Shown piece after piece: positions 46,324 through 56,027 of a stretch of 64,000 nt of DNA (position 1 is its first letter; every line of letters starts with the position of its first letter). Origin of the DNA: Lewinellaceae bacterium (GTDB lineage: Bacteria; Bacteroidota; Bacteroidia; Chitinophagales; Saprospiraceae); contig JACJYL010000002.1 of the NCBI GenBank assembly GCA_020636105.1, forward strand, positions 1,578,001 through 1,642,000, given 5' to 3'. The notes below the pieces were generated by a model that worked only from the letters and a program-made list of their open reading frames with translations, was not told the DNA's origin and made no database searches. A program made the position numbers and the translations under genes.

Positions 46324-47259
46324 TTAAGGAACAATCAGTTTTGCCTGTTGGTCGGCCAGTCCGATTTTAACAAAAGTACCGGCATTGAAACGTAGAAAAT
46401 CTTTTTCGATGCCGTCACTAAAAATTACACCGTTTTCCGGCATTAGGGATTCAATGGTGAGTGGGCGGGCATTGTCCACCACGCCGGAAACCAGGTCAAT
46501 GCCGGTAGCATGGCTCAGGTAAGGTTCACGAACGACGTACAACAAATATTCTGCGTTCCATTCAATGGTATGTCTGCCCGACTGTTGCTGCCGTTGCTGA
46601 CCGGTAAGCCCGTTGATCGCATGTTGCATATTGTAAACCGAACTCAGCCAACCCGTAGAACCCGCTCCTGTGGAAATCAGGATTCCGCTGGAAGACTGGG
46701 CTTCTTCCCTGTTTTGATAATGCACTTTGTACCGGGCTGAAACGTGAGTGGCTGCTCCTATAAAAAGATCATTAAAAGCGATAAGGCTTTGCCCGTCACT
46801 GGTCGATGCTTTGGCCATCGTCACGGATTTAAAATTTCCCTTCCCGGACAGCACTTGTTCCAGTCCCGGGTTAAAGGTTTTCGAGCGGAAAGGTAGCAGT
46901 ACACCATTGTACTGTTCCGGATCGGGATTGACCGCAATGATGGGCTGGCTTCCAACATATTTTGCAGTGTTGGCCACCAACCCGTCCTGCCCGATCACGA
47001 TGATCAAATGGTTTTCTGAAAAGATGAAAGAGGGCAGGAATTCCCGGGCCACGATCTTGTATTTTATCACGAACGACAGTTCCTGCTCAATACTTTCAAG
47101 ACACCTGTAGAAATTATCGTGCTCCTTTTGGAAAAGGTCAAAGTTCCCTCCGGCATTTTCAATATAAAACTTAGCCTGCATTTTGGTGTTGTACCGCTCC
47201 ACCAACCGTTCCAATCTCGTTTTATCCCGAATGATGAGTGCGTATTCCAGTGCTTTCAT
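46324..47259 (-). CDS. NAD-kinase-like protein paired with an SPFH gene
   Basis: A 311-residue protein with an NAD/diacylglycerol-kinase-type fold. Residues 90-93 are GQDG in place of the usual GGDG, keeping Asp92. N163-D164 (FNDLFIG) and the STGAGSTGW loop (196-204) match the NAD kinase substrate-binding elements. The extended N-terminal helical region (1-80) and the loss of the second Gly set it apart from housekeeping NAD kinases. It follows an SPFH-domain gene on the same strand by 158 nt. The substrate is unknown. Confidence 0.75.
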   Translation of the reverse strand: MKALEYALIIRDKTRLERLVERYNTKMQAKFYIENAGGNFDLFQKEHDNFYRCLESIEQELSFVIKYKIVAREFLPSFIFSENHLIIVIGQDGLVANTAKYVGSQPIIAVNPDPEQYNGVLLPFRSKTFNPGLEQVLSGKGNFKSVTMAKASTSDGQSLIAFNDLFIGAATHVSARYKVHYQNREEAQSSSGILISTGAGSTGWLSSVYNMQHAINGLTGQQRQQQSGRHTIEWNAEYLLYVVREPYLSHATGIDLVSGVVDNARPLTIESLMPENGVIFSDGIEKDFLRFNAGTFVKIGLADQQAKLIVP

Positions 47260-47417
47260 TTAACCTGTTATTATTTTTATGGTTTTTTAATACTTAGAAC
47301 GTCAATACTTTCGAACATTAATTATCCAGGCAATCGAAACCTGCCTTTGTCGTCGGCAGGCTCCTGTTGCAGAAGTTTCTGCACTAATTAATGTTCCGGG
47401 GTATAAAAAGCTTTGCA

Positions 47418-48422
47418 CTACTTTTGCATGATACTTTCCAAAAGATCTGGTGTAATGTTGAGGTTACCGATTTTACCGACGTTTTCTGCCAGGGAGCGGA
47501 AAGCCAGGGCGATATTTTGTTTGGCATCTCCATTCCCCACAAGCGCCTGAACGGTCTTCCAATCCATTTCTTTGTAAGGCTTGAGGCTTGCTTCTGCCAC
47601 CAGTCCTTTAATTTCGGCTTCCTTCCTTTCATTTTCCACCTTTATGCCAACGAGTTCCTCTCTTTGCTTTTCTATGGAAATATCCGCTGCCACATTCATC
47701 TCTCTTAAAGTGCGTGTGTTTTGTGCCTGCATCACCTGGCTTTCCATTTTCTTTTCGGAGATCTGTTTCTTCTTTTCTTCCACGGCAATTTCGGTGCTCA
47801 ACTCGGTTTCCTTGATCTTTCTTTCCTGCTCCACAGCAAAGTTTCTTCGCTCATAAACCGCTTCATCTGCTTGCTGCTGAAGGCGCTCGCGTGTTTCGGT
47901 CTCCAGGGCACGTTCCATTTCAGGATTCGCTTTCACCGCCAGGACGTTTGCCGCAAGAATATCTACGCCCATCAATTGCAGGGCGGCGGAAATTTTGAGC
48001 CCTTCTTTGATCCTGCTTTCAATTTCCTTGGAAGAACTGATCGCATTTTTTAACCCGATACTCTGAATAAAGGAAGCGGTGGCCGTCTGGGCTTCGTTGA
48101 TGATGCGTTGGGATAATTTTTCAATGTCGTCTTTTTTGTACTTGCCTTGTTGATTGACCGTAAAGTCAAGTACTTCTGCCAGTTTCACGGGCTCACTTAT
48201 CTTAAAAGTAATTTGCCCCTGGATCGTCACGGCCTGGTAATCTGATGTGGTTTCCCTGAAAATAAAAGGCAGGTCATTACTGCCAATGGGGATGGCCACG
48301 ATGGAACTGTTGGGCGCAAAATAAAAAAATGACAACCCTTTTCCCTGTTTCTTTATGACGCCGTTCTGGTAGTGTATAACGTGTGCCATTGGGTCAAATT
48401 TGATATAATTGAAACCGAACAT
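47418..48422 (-). CDS. SPFH (band 7/prohibitin-like) domain protein
   Basis: A 334-residue protein. The SPFH domain spans about residues 10-180 (VTIQGQITFKISEP, GLKNAI, GVDILAANVLAVKANPEMERALETE). It is followed by a long charged coiled coil (about 185-275; EKKKQISEKKMESQ) and a short C-terminal helical region. There is no transmembrane segment or flotillin-type anchor at the N-terminus, so it is probably cytoplasmic or peripheral. SPFH proteins form large ring or scaffold assemblies. The NAD-kinase-like gene lies directly downstream. Confidence 0.88.
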   Translation of the reverse strand: MFGFNYIKFDPMAHVIHYQNGVIKKQGKGLSFFYFAPNSSIVAIPIGSNDLPFIFRETTSDYQAVTIQGQITFKISEPVKLAEVLDFTVNQQGKYKKDDIEKLSQRIINEAQTATASFIQSIGLKNAISSSKEIESRIKEGLKISAALQLMGVDILAANVLAVKANPEMERALETETRERLQQQADEAVYERRNFAVEQERKIKETELSTEIAVEEKKKQISEKKMESQVMQAQNTRTLREMNVAADISIEKQREELVGIKVENERKEAEIKGLVAEASLKPYKEMDWKTVQALVGNGDAKQNIALAFRSLAENVGKIGNLNITPDLLESIMQK

Positions 48423-49198
48423 AATGTTGATTTTTGAAGTGAAAAAATACTTAGTTTCATTTTTAAACTAAGTCAAAAATAAAGGCTTTCCATTTAAAAG
48501 TCAAGAGCCCTGGAATTTTTTTTTAAAAGAATGGAACAAAAGATGGAAGGAGGATGGAATTTTTTTTTGAATTATGGTGTTGGAAGGAGTGAATAACAAA
48601 ACTAAATAAACCCAAATACGATGAAAAATATAACAAATCTAAAAGGTGAAGCCCGTTTCTGTGGCAATTCATTTTTCCATTAGGAATCTCCTGAACGGAA
48701 CGGAAAATAAGTAAAAAACAAAAGCGGCGACCACTGCTTTCAGAGCCATTGGCTTGCCCTTTTCGAACATTTTGATCAGGTTTCGAGCCTTGCATTGCGT
48801 GTCTTTCCCGGAAGACAAAGGCCCTTTCCATGCCCGCAAGAGAAATAACCCGGTATGCCTCCCTCCTGCTTACCGGCTTGCAGTTCACCATATTTCTTAA
48901 CCACTAAAATTGAATGATTATGAACTTTTTAATGATGTTTTTGGCAGGAATCGGTATCGAAGATATTATTACCTAGGGGATACCGAGCAGCTTCCCTGTT
49001 TTTTGGTTTTGATGTAGTAACCACCGATTTTTCAGCAGGTACAGCACACAAGCATTTTTTCTTGAAGAAAGGAGCATTTAGGTCGCAGTAGCCTGTCCCC
49101 GGCACATCGTGCCCTGACGTTGCTCAAATTTTATTTTCGGTGATTAAATTTTTAAAACCAATTAGCAGGGAGCTGCTAATTATTGATCAAGACCGTAC
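48423..49198. other. 776-bp intergenic region
   Basis: The region between the helical-repeat gene and the SPFH gene. A minus-strand copy of the dispersed element (CCTGTCCCCGGCACATCGTGCC..., 49092-49131) is present. A plus-strand frame of 20 codons (48914-48976) encodes a hydrophobic peptide, too short to call. A 122-codon minus-strand frame (48523-48891) has no protein-like character. No RNA gene was recognised. Confidence 0.35.
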
Positions 49199-50692
49199 TC
49201 ACTTTAAATCATTTAGCTTTTCGATCAACCAGGCTTTATTAAAAAGGTAGGGAGCTTTTTCTAATTCTTCCAGCATTTTTTGAGAATTTCCTTCAGGTCT
49301 GGTCAACAGTCTCGTATATTTAATCATATTCAGGGTAGCTTCCTGGTTGGGCAACCCCAATTTTTTAACATTCCGCCTGATCCAATGCTCGAAAGCATTC
49401 AAATGATACTCTAATACATCAAATGACCTGATTTCAAATAAACACTGTGATTTTATGATTCGGTAGCGAAGCCCCAGGTCAGGAGAAAAAAATTCTCCCG
49501 TGTTTAAAAACTCCAGCGCCTTATCGTATTGAGCTTCTTCAATCGCTATAATAGCCTCTGCTATTTTTACGGCATCCGCTCGTAATTTATCCTCCAGGTT
49601 TCCGGCAAGTTTTTCAATGACTTCCCTGGCAAAGGCGATATCCTTTGCCCTGCAGGCGGTGGTTATTATATTATTGAAGGCGACGGAGGATATTTTGCCA
49701 TCTTCAAGAACGATACCGCTGTATAACCCAAACCTGTAAATATCCAATGGCTCCTCACCATACAACAGGATCTGCCCCCGTTTCATTTTTTGCGATACGT
49801 AATTGAGTAAAAATCCGTAAAAAAGAGATTTGTCATTGGGCTCCGCCAATTGATAGTTGTTGAAAATCAATTGCTTTAATTCCAGGTAAGCTTCAAAATC
49901 TTCCTCCTCCAAAAGCCTTAACATCAGCAAATAAATCTTGTTGAAAATGTTGCCACTATAAGGTGGTTCAAGGCACATGCTTTTAGCTTCCTCCAGTAAA
50001 GGGTAATTCATTTTTTCCTTTTGCATCCCAGTAATAAAGGACAATTCACAGGCATATTTTAAAGTGCCGCTTATCCATAGGGCATTGAGGTGCCGTATCG
50101 TTTCGTTAAGAGTCTGGGTTCTTCCTTCAAAACCATCGGTATTGCGATAAAAATATCTATCGTGTTTTAATCGCAATCGCCTGGATTCGTTCCACATATC
50201 GAGGTTATCATTCTGTTCAAGCCGTTGCCAGGCCTTGTCGAAATACTTTTTGTAAAAATCATAAATATTCCTTTCCCGGTAAATCTCCAGCAAGGTTTCG
50301 TCTCTTCTGAAGGTATCTTTTTGCATTTCGCCCCACAACAGGTAATCCTCCAGGTAATTTTTGATCTCTCCCAGGGTATTGAAAAGGTTAGAACGATGGC
50401 TTTTAGTTTTCAACGGACGGGCAAATATCTTTTGATGGGCGTACCCGGCTTCCAATTTATTTTCAAACCTATAGTCGGGATGGTATTTGTGTAGGTAATC
50501 AAAAACATGGTGCAGCACCGTTTTTTGGGGATAAAGTCCCTTCAGGTAGGACTTGAAGCCTTTCATCTCAGCAGGAGACATATTTTTTAAGAGAATAAAT
50601 ACTTTACTGCTTAACAAAATGCAAAAAATTGTGGTGAAAATTAAGCATAAATACTGCAGCCATTCGAAGCGACCGAAGAAATATCTATGCAT
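49199..50692 (-). CDS. Helical-repeat (TPR-like) protein of unknown function
   Basis: A protein of up to 497 residues made almost wholly of alpha helices, with repeated antiparallel helix pairs (for example AFAREVIEKLAGNLEDKLRADAV and QYDKALEFLNTGEFF) that suggest a TPR-like solenoid. It probably mediates protein binding. The ATG at 50692 gives a hydrophobic leader; a TTG at 50617 would start just before SSKVFILLKNMSPAEMKGF, which looks like the true N-terminus of this kind of protein. So the first 25 residues may be an artefact. No family name can be given. Confidence 0.6.
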   Translation of the reverse strand: MHRYFFGRFEWLQYLCLIFTTIFCILLSSKVFILLKNMSPAEMKGFKSYLKGLYPQKTVLHHVFDYLHKYHPDYRFENKLEAGYAHQKIFARPLKTKSHRSNLFNTLGEIKNYLEDYLLWGEMQKDTFRRDETLLEIYRERNIYDFYKKYFDKAWQRLEQNDNLDMWNESRRLRLKHDRYFYRNTDGFEGRTQTLNETIRHLNALWISGTLKYACELSFITGMQKEKMNYPLLEEAKSMCLEPPYSGNIFNKIYLLMLRLLEEEDFEAYLELKQLIFNNYQLAEPNDKSLFYGFLLNYVSQKMKRGQILLYGEEPLDIYRFGLYSGIVLEDGKISSVAFNNIITTACRAKDIAFAREVIEKLAGNLEDKLRADAVKIAEAIIAIEEAQYDKALEFLNTGEFFSPDLGLRYRIIKSQCLFEIRSFDVLEYHLNAFEHWIRRNVKKLGLPNQEATLNMIKYTRLLTRPEGNSQKMLEELEKAPYLFNKAWLIEKLNDLK

Positions 50693-51036
50693 ACCTCCTG
50701 TGCAATAAATACACTGCCAAATTTACACATATAATTTTGAAAATTAAGGTTTTATAATAAATAAAAATCAATTCAGATACGAATACGGCAGGGCATAAAC
50801 CAGACGATACTGCAAAAATAATTGACCGGTAAAAACCAAAAAATACATGGTGAAAGCGGTGAAAATTGTAGGTGATTTTTTATAAAAAACCCTGCATTTT
50901 TGAATTGAATTAAAAAAGCCGGAAAAAACCAAATACCTGCAATTTGAAAAGGGGATGTTTCCTTCGAACCTGATCTTCAGGAGCTATTCGGCGGAATCAT
51001 CCCCGGAGTGCATAGCCATAAAACATCCGACCAGCA
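50693..51036. other. AT-rich divergent intergenic region
   Basis: A 344-bp gap between the helical-repeat gene and a small plus-strand gene. It is AT-rich with several A-runs and must hold the promoters of both. No recognised motif, RNA or coding sequence was seen. Confidence 0.3.
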
Positions 51037-51336
51037 ATGAGTGAAAATAGAAAATACATTCTGGATAAATTCGAGGAATACCTGTACGAAAACTATAAAT
51101 CCTTTTGCGAAAGGCATAAACTGGAAGAAAGCCTGACCGGGTTCATCACTTTCCTGATCGACCAGGAGCTGGTACCCACCACAAACATCAAAAAATACAC
51201 AGTGTTACACGAATATGAAAACCTGCACCAAAAACTCCCGGCCCAAAAAACCAGAGCGGTCCATACCCTAGCCGAGCGGTTCAACATTTCAGAACGTTCG
51301 GTTTGGGGTATCCTGCAGGGAAACAAAAACAGCTAA
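51037..51336 (+). CDS. Small protein with a C-terminal helix-turn-helix-like segment
   Basis: A 99-residue, mainly helical, highly charged protein. The last 30 residues (VHTLAERFNISERSVWGIL) resemble a helix-turn-helix, with FNISERSV as the turn and recognition helix. The N-terminal half (KFEEYLYENYKSFCERHKLEESL) is a predicted helical bundle without a known family. It could be a small DNA-binding regulator. A short gap of about 190 bp follows before the MscS gene end on the other strand. Confidence 0.5.
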   Translation: MSENRKYILDKFEEYLYENYKSFCERHKLEESLTGFITFLIDQELVPTTNIKKYTVLHEYENLHQKLPAQKTRAVHTLAERFNISERSVWGILQGNKNS

Positions 51337-51526
51337 AATCCTATGTTGTCAAAACACGCTCGCTCCAAAACCACCTATCCAAAAAAAAGAGCAACCCCTC
51401 ATCATAGGCGCAATGATGGGCACCAGCGGGTCCGCTCCCGATCTGATCGGACGGGCCTGCGCTCGCTTATCCCAACAGACGGCAATGAAATTTGCCCCCT
51501 GGTGTCCCCCCATATGATGTTTTAGC

Positions 51527-52405
51527 TTAAGATTTATTCACCTTCAGCTCCATCGGGCCGGAATAATTTTTGTGTTCGATGATTTGTGATGGCAGGTTAA
51601 AGCCATGGGCGAGCAACAGGTCCTTCACTTCCTGTATGACCCTGCTGCGAATGGTGATGCCCAGGTAAGAAGGGGAGACTGTTTTGTTCTTTAAAATATC
51701 TACCCAAAACAGTACCTTCAGGTTTACGGTAAATTCCGCAATTTCCATGACAATGACGTTAGCCTCGGGTTGTTTGAGCACCTCGGGTTGTTGCGAAAGA
51801 TAATCCCTGATCAGCCGGGTGGCTTCGGCAATATCCGATGGTATATCCAGGCCTACCATAAACTCAAGCCTCAGCAATCCGTCCAAAGTATAGTTGATGA
51901 CCACATTTTTCACGATCATGGAGTTGGGAATAAAAATATCTTTTCCTTCAATATTCCGCAAATGGATGGTTCTCATATCCATTTCCTTCACCACTCCTTT
52001 ATGCCCATCCACTTCAATAACATGCCCAATTCGGAAGGGCCTTTTGGCCACCAGCAAGGCACCTGCCAGGAAATTTTCGCCAATATCTTTAAAGGCAAAC
52101 CCCAGGATGATGGCGGTGATTCCTGCCCCGGCCATAATGCTGCTGACAATTCCTGTCATGTTCAGAATATCCAGTGCAGCGAGCAGGCCGATCAGGTATA
52201 AAAGCCATTTGATGCTGTTGGTTATGAATTTCGTCACAATGGTTCCTTCCCACTTAGATAAAAATCGTTTATTGACAAATTTGTAAAGGAAATGGCCCAT
52301 CAAAAAAAAGATGAGCATAACGATAATAGCTACCAGGATATTGGGCGCCATTTCGATCAAATGATCCCAAAATTCGAGAAAAGTCTGCCGCAATTTTTCA
52401 TTCAT
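51527..52405 (-). CDS. Small-conductance mechanosensitive channel (MscS family)
   Basis: A 292-residue inner-membrane protein from the ATG at 52405 (an upstream TTG-type start at 52444 is less likely). Three N-terminal hydrophobic helices are followed by the pore-lining TM3 with the GAGITAIILGFAFKDIGENFLAGALL pattern (first and last parts). The beta domain then has RPFRIGHVIEV and the MDMRTIHLRNIEGKDIFIPNS loop, typical of MscS. It opens under membrane tension to release solutes after hypo-osmotic shock. Length matches E. coli MscS (286). Confidence 0.93.
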   Translation of the reverse strand: MNEKLRQTFLEFWDHLIEMAPNILVAIIVMLIFFLMGHFLYKFVNKRFLSKWEGTIVTKFITNSIKWLLYLIGLLAALDILNMTGIVSSIMAGAGITAIILGFAFKDIGENFLAGALLVAKRPFRIGHVIEVDGHKGVVKEMDMRTIHLRNIEGKDIFIPNSMIVKNVVINYTLDGLLRLEFMVGLDIPSDIAEATRLIRDYLSQQPEVLKQPEANVIVMEIAEFTVNLKVLFWVDILKNKTVSPSYLGITIRSRVIQEVKDLLLAHGFNLPSQIIEHKNYSGPMELKVNKS

Positions 52406-52538
52406 GGTAAAACATTTTTGAAAGAACCTAAAAGCTAAAACCACTTTACCAACCTACTTTTAATAAAACACCAACTTCTTCTCCTAAGTTGTACAAATCC
52501 ACAAACAGATAAGGTTTATCGCCCCCCTTCACCTTAAA

Positions 52539-52602
52539 CTTTAGCCTTTAATCTTTAATCTTTAGCCTTTAATCTTTAGCCTTTAATCTTTAGCCTTTAA
52601 TC
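52539..52602. repeat. Tandem repeat CTTTAGCCTTTAAT (14 bp), about 4.5 copies
   Basis: Units CTTTAGCCTTTAAT and a CTTTAAT half-unit repeat between the MscS promoter side and the end of the dehydrogenase gene. The array runs onto the stop codon of the latter (52597-52599), so array changes could alter the gene end. Confidence 0.85.
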
Positions 52603-55521
52603 TTTTAAAACCGCTTCCCAAAGCACCTCCACCGGATGAAGAGCCTTTTTTTTCGTCCCATCGGCAATTTGTTGCCGACAACTCGCGCCCGGGGCGGCAA
52701 TGACCGTCCCCCCGGCAGCCCCTTTCACCGCAGGAAACAATACCATCTCCCCGATTTTCATACTGAGGCCGTAATGTTCTTTTTCATAACCAAAAGAACC
52801 GGCCATACCGCAACAGCCGGAAGGGATAATCTCTACCGAATAATTTTTAGGCAGACTCATAATCCAGGCCGATTTTTCCTGGGCCGATAAAGATTTCTGA
52901 TGGCAATGACCATGCAATAATATATGGCGGGAAGCCTGCGTAAAAGAAGTCGCAACAATATTTTCTTTTTCGATCTCCCGATGCAAAAATTCCTCAATGG
53001 TCAGCGTAAAAGGAGCGAGGGCTGTGGCTTTTTCCTGCCATTCCCCACGCAACAAGGAAGGATATTCATCGCGAAAACCCAATATGCCCGAAGGTTCTAT
53101 CCCCACAAGCGGCACGGCTTCGGAGATCAAAGGAAAAAATAATTTTACATTCTTCCGGGCAATTTTTTGTGCCTCTTCCATTAATCCTTTGGAAATTTGC
53201 ACCCTAGCACTATCTGTCCAGGGCAACATTTTGACTTCATACCCAAGACTGGTTAGCAATTCAATGGCCTTTATGCCGATAGCCGTATCATTAAAATTAA
53301 CGACTTCATCGCAGAACAGGTAGAGTTTTCCTTTCAATGGATTTTGTACCCTGGGAGGATTGGCTTTGTACCATTTATCCAAAGTCGTTTTGTACAAGAG
53401 CGGCAAGGGTCGCTGGTGGGCAATACCGAGCACGTTTTTCAACAGGCCACTGCTCAGCGCATGCTTCAGGAAGAAATTCGTCACCGTCGGGAAAAGGCTT
53501 CCCAGGTTATTCAGCTGGGCTGATCGGGCAAAAAACCGGCTGCGGAAAGGGACTTTTTGGGTTTTGTAATATTGGTGCAGGAACTCGGCCTTTAATTTCG
53601 GCATATCCACATTCGACGGGCATTCGGCAGTGCAGCCTTTACACGACAAACAAAGGTCGAGCACCCGGTAAAGTTCTTCCTGGTCAAAAGGGTTGGCTTC
53701 CTCATTACGACTCAGCAATTCACGCAGGGCATTGGCACGGCCGCGGGTAGAGTCCTTCTCATCCATGGTAGCCCTGAAACTGGGACACATGGTCCCGCCG
53801 GCAATATTGGGTTTGCGGCAATCGCCCGATCCCGTACATTTTTCTACTGCTCCAATATAACCGGAGGTATCGGAAAAATCAAAGATGGTCTCAAACCTGC
53901 GGTTGACCTGCCCTTCGTCAAAGCGAAGGGAAGTATTCATCACGGGGGCATCCACGATCTTCCCGGGATTGAATATTCCTCGGGGATCCCATTGCTGTTT
54001 GATCCGTTTGAGCAAAGCATAGTTGTCCGCCCCCAACATCATGGGCAAAAACTGGGCCCTCAATCTCCCGTCACCATGTTCCCCGCTTAAGGCGCCTCTG
54101 TATTTTTTGACCAGTTTTGCGGAAGCTTCAGTCAAGTCAAAAAGCAATTGTCTGTCCTCCCTGTCCTTGAGGTTTAAAATGGGCCGCAGGTGAATCTCCC
54201 CGGCTCCGGCATGGGCGTAATAGATCGGTTCCTGACCGTAGGAAGTCAATAATTGATCAAATTCATCGATATAGTCAGGAAGATCCTTTATGTCCACTGC
54301 GGTATCCTCTATACAAGCAACCGCTTTGGCATCGCCGGGAATATTCGCGAGAATGCCGAGTCCTGCTTTTCTAAGATCCCATACGGCTTTCGTCCGGGCA
54401 CCACTGACTTTGGGGTAATCATATCCCAATCCTGCCCGCCTAAAAGCTTCAGCAAGTTTATTGGCTTTCGCCTCAGCAGCTTCCTCCCTATTTTCTCGAA
54501 ATTCAATGGTAAGAATAGCTTTGGGATCACCATTGACAAAAAAACGATTTTTTTGCTGTTCAATGTTTTCTTTACTCAACCTGAGAATGGTATCGTCCAT
54601 CAGTTCACAAGCCGTCGGCTGGTGTTCCATCGCCAGCACTACCGCCCTCATGGCTTCGTTCATACTCCGGAAATGGGCACAAAGCACCACATCATGGGCA
54701 GGAGGCAGCGGATCGACGTGCAGCTTAATGGCCGTGGTAAAGGCCAGGGTTCCTTCCGATCCACACAGCAGTTTACACATATTGAACACCTCCCCTCCCC
54801 CGGTAAAGACTTCTGACTCCAGCAAATAGTCCACCGCATAACCCGTGTTCCGACGGTGGATGCTTGGTCGTGGATACTCCTTCCTGATGGATTCCTGCAG
54901 ACCGGGAGTGGCGAGTTCGGATTGAAGCTGGCGGTAAATATCTCCTTCCAGGGTATTCTCCTTCGCCTTAGCGGCAAAATCAGATCGACCCATCGGCCCG
55001 AAGGTAACGGTCGAGCCATCACTCAATATCACTTCCAGTTCGAGCGTATGATCGCGGGTGGAGCCGTAAACGATAGAGGTGGTTCCACAGGAATTGTTCC
55101 CCACCATTCCTCCCATCATGCAGCGGTTGGCCGTGGACGTATTGGGCCCGAAAAACATGCCATAGTGTTGAAGAAATTCATTGAGTTCATCGCGCACTAC
55201 CCCCGGTTGTACCTTTACCCATCGTTCTTTCACATTGATTTCCAGAATGCGGTTCATTTTTGAAATATCCACCACGATCCCCTGGCCCACGCACTGCCCC
55301 GCCAGGGAGGTTCCGGCGGCGCGCGGGATAATGGACAGGCCGTTTTCCCGCACAAAATCAATGATAAGTTTAATATCTTCGATCGTTTCGGGCATACAAA
55401 CCGCTAGGGGATATTCCCGGTAAATGGAAGCATCGGTAGCATACAGAGCCTGCATGAGCTTGTCGGTATAAAAAGCTCCCTGCAGCCGGGAGGTGAGGAT
55501 AGAGAAGTCAGGTGTATTCAT
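52597..55521 (-). CDS. FAD-linked oxidase / 4Fe-4S / CCG-domain dehydrogenase (YdiJ-like)
   Basis: A 974-residue fused flavoprotein from the ATG at 55521; a TTG at 55551 adds 10 residues. The N-terminal PCMH-type FAD-binding domain (about 30-210) has IIPRAAGTSLAGQ and MMGGMVGNNSCGTTS. The FAD-oxidase C domain follows (about 220-510; YYAHAGAGEIHLRP, SGEHGDG). An Fe-S region has CTGSGDC and CLSCKGCTAECPS (about 620-632). A C-terminal CCG domain has HGHCHQKS and SGCCGMAGSFGYE. E. coli YdiJ of this architecture oxidises D-2-hydroxyglutarate; D-lactate or glycolate are alternatives. Confidence 0.93.
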   Translation of the reverse strand: MNTPDFSILTSRLQGAFYTDKLMQALYATDASIYREYPLAVCMPETIEDIKLIIDFVRENGLSIIPRAAGTSLAGQCVGQGIVVDISKMNRILEINVKERWVKVQPGVVRDELNEFLQHYGMFFGPNTSTANRCMMGGMVGNNSCGTTSIVYGSTRDHTLELEVILSDGSTVTFGPMGRSDFAAKAKENTLEGDIYRQLQSELATPGLQESIRKEYPRPSIHRRNTGYAVDYLLESEVFTGGGEVFNMCKLLCGSEGTLAFTTAIKLHVDPLPPAHDVVLCAHFRSMNEAMRAVVLAMEHQPTACELMDDTILRLSKENIEQQKNRFFVNGDPKAILTIEFRENREEAAEAKANKLAEAFRRAGLGYDYPKVSGARTKAVWDLRKAGLGILANIPGDAKAVACIEDTAVDIKDLPDYIDEFDQLLTSYGQEPIYYAHAGAGEIHLRPILNLKDREDRQLLFDLTEASAKLVKKYRGALSGEHGDGRLRAQFLPMMLGADNYALLKRIKQQWDPRGIFNPGKIVDAPVMNTSLRFDEGQVNRRFETIFDFSDTSGYIGAVEKCTGSGDCRKPNIAGGTMCPSFRATMDEKDSTRGRANALRELLSRNEEANPFDQEELYRVLDLCLSCKGCTAECPSNVDMPKLKAEFLHQYYKTQKVPFRSRFFARSAQLNNLGSLFPTVTNFFLKHALSSGLLKNVLGIAHQRPLPLLYKTTLDKWYKANPPRVQNPLKGKLYLFCDEVVNFNDTAIGIKAIELLTSLGYEVKMLPWTDSARVQISKGLMEEAQKIARKNVKLFFPLISEAVPLVGIEPSGILGFRDEYPSLLRGEWQEKATALAPFTLTIEEFLHREIEKENIVATSFTQASRHILLHGHCHQKSLSAQEKSAWIMSLPKNYSVEIIPSGCCGMAGSFGYEKEHYGLSMKIGEMVLFPAVKGAAGGTVIAAPGASCRQQIADGTKKKALHPVEVLWEAVLKD

Positions 55522-56027
55522 AAAACCGGTTGACTTATTTAAAAAAGTCAAATTACAAATCCATCCTCACAATAACAATAGATGCCATTGGAAATAGTTT
55601 ATCATTATGAATGGAGGCTTGTTTTCTAGACTTTTATGCCCGGAAGGGTGAAGCTGAAAGCCGGGGTTATCGGACTTTTTTGTTTTTTTGGATATGCTTC
55701 GGAGATCGGGGAGGAATTACTTAGCTATATCAAAATCGTACATTCATATTAAAAAAAAATCTTAAAAAAATGTCACGTTTGCCTTGTTCATGGCTTTTAT
55801 AGGTAAAAGCCACATTACTATACATCATGGCAGGACACAGGATTTCCAATCAAAATAGCTTACATTTTCTCACTATCACAGCGGTGGTATGGGTAGGTGT
55901 TTTTACAAGGGAAAATATCATATTAAAACGGTCATTGGAAAATTTCATCCTTTGAAATAGAAATCTTTTTATCATAAAAATCGTTAACTTTATGCAACAA
56001 CAATCAATTTATCAAATCAGGCAAGTC
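55522..56027. other. Divergent intergenic region upstream of the toxin-antitoxin pair
   Basis: A 506-bp, AT-rich gap between the dehydrogenase gene start and the antitoxin. A 9-bp perfect inverted repeat TGGCTTTTA / TAAAAGCCA around a 4-nt loop lies at 55791-55812. Its role is unclear; it is about 215 bp before the antitoxin start, rather far for an antitoxin operator. No other coding sequence was seen. Confidence 0.35.

Noticed and set aside
48523..48891. 122-codon minus-strand frame in the large gap after the SPFH gene
   Set aside because: Composition is not protein-like, no domain, and no plausible neighbour relation.
48914..48976. 20-codon hydrophobic peptide frame
   Set aside because: Too short to support, although a type I toxin-like peptide cannot be excluded.
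51343..51525. 60-codon frame, and an overlapping frame with IIGAMMGTSGSAPDLIG, downstream of the small HTH-like gene
   Set aside because: The first is very basic and random-looking. The second looks faintly protein-like but has no start codon and no recognised family, so it may at most be a remnant.
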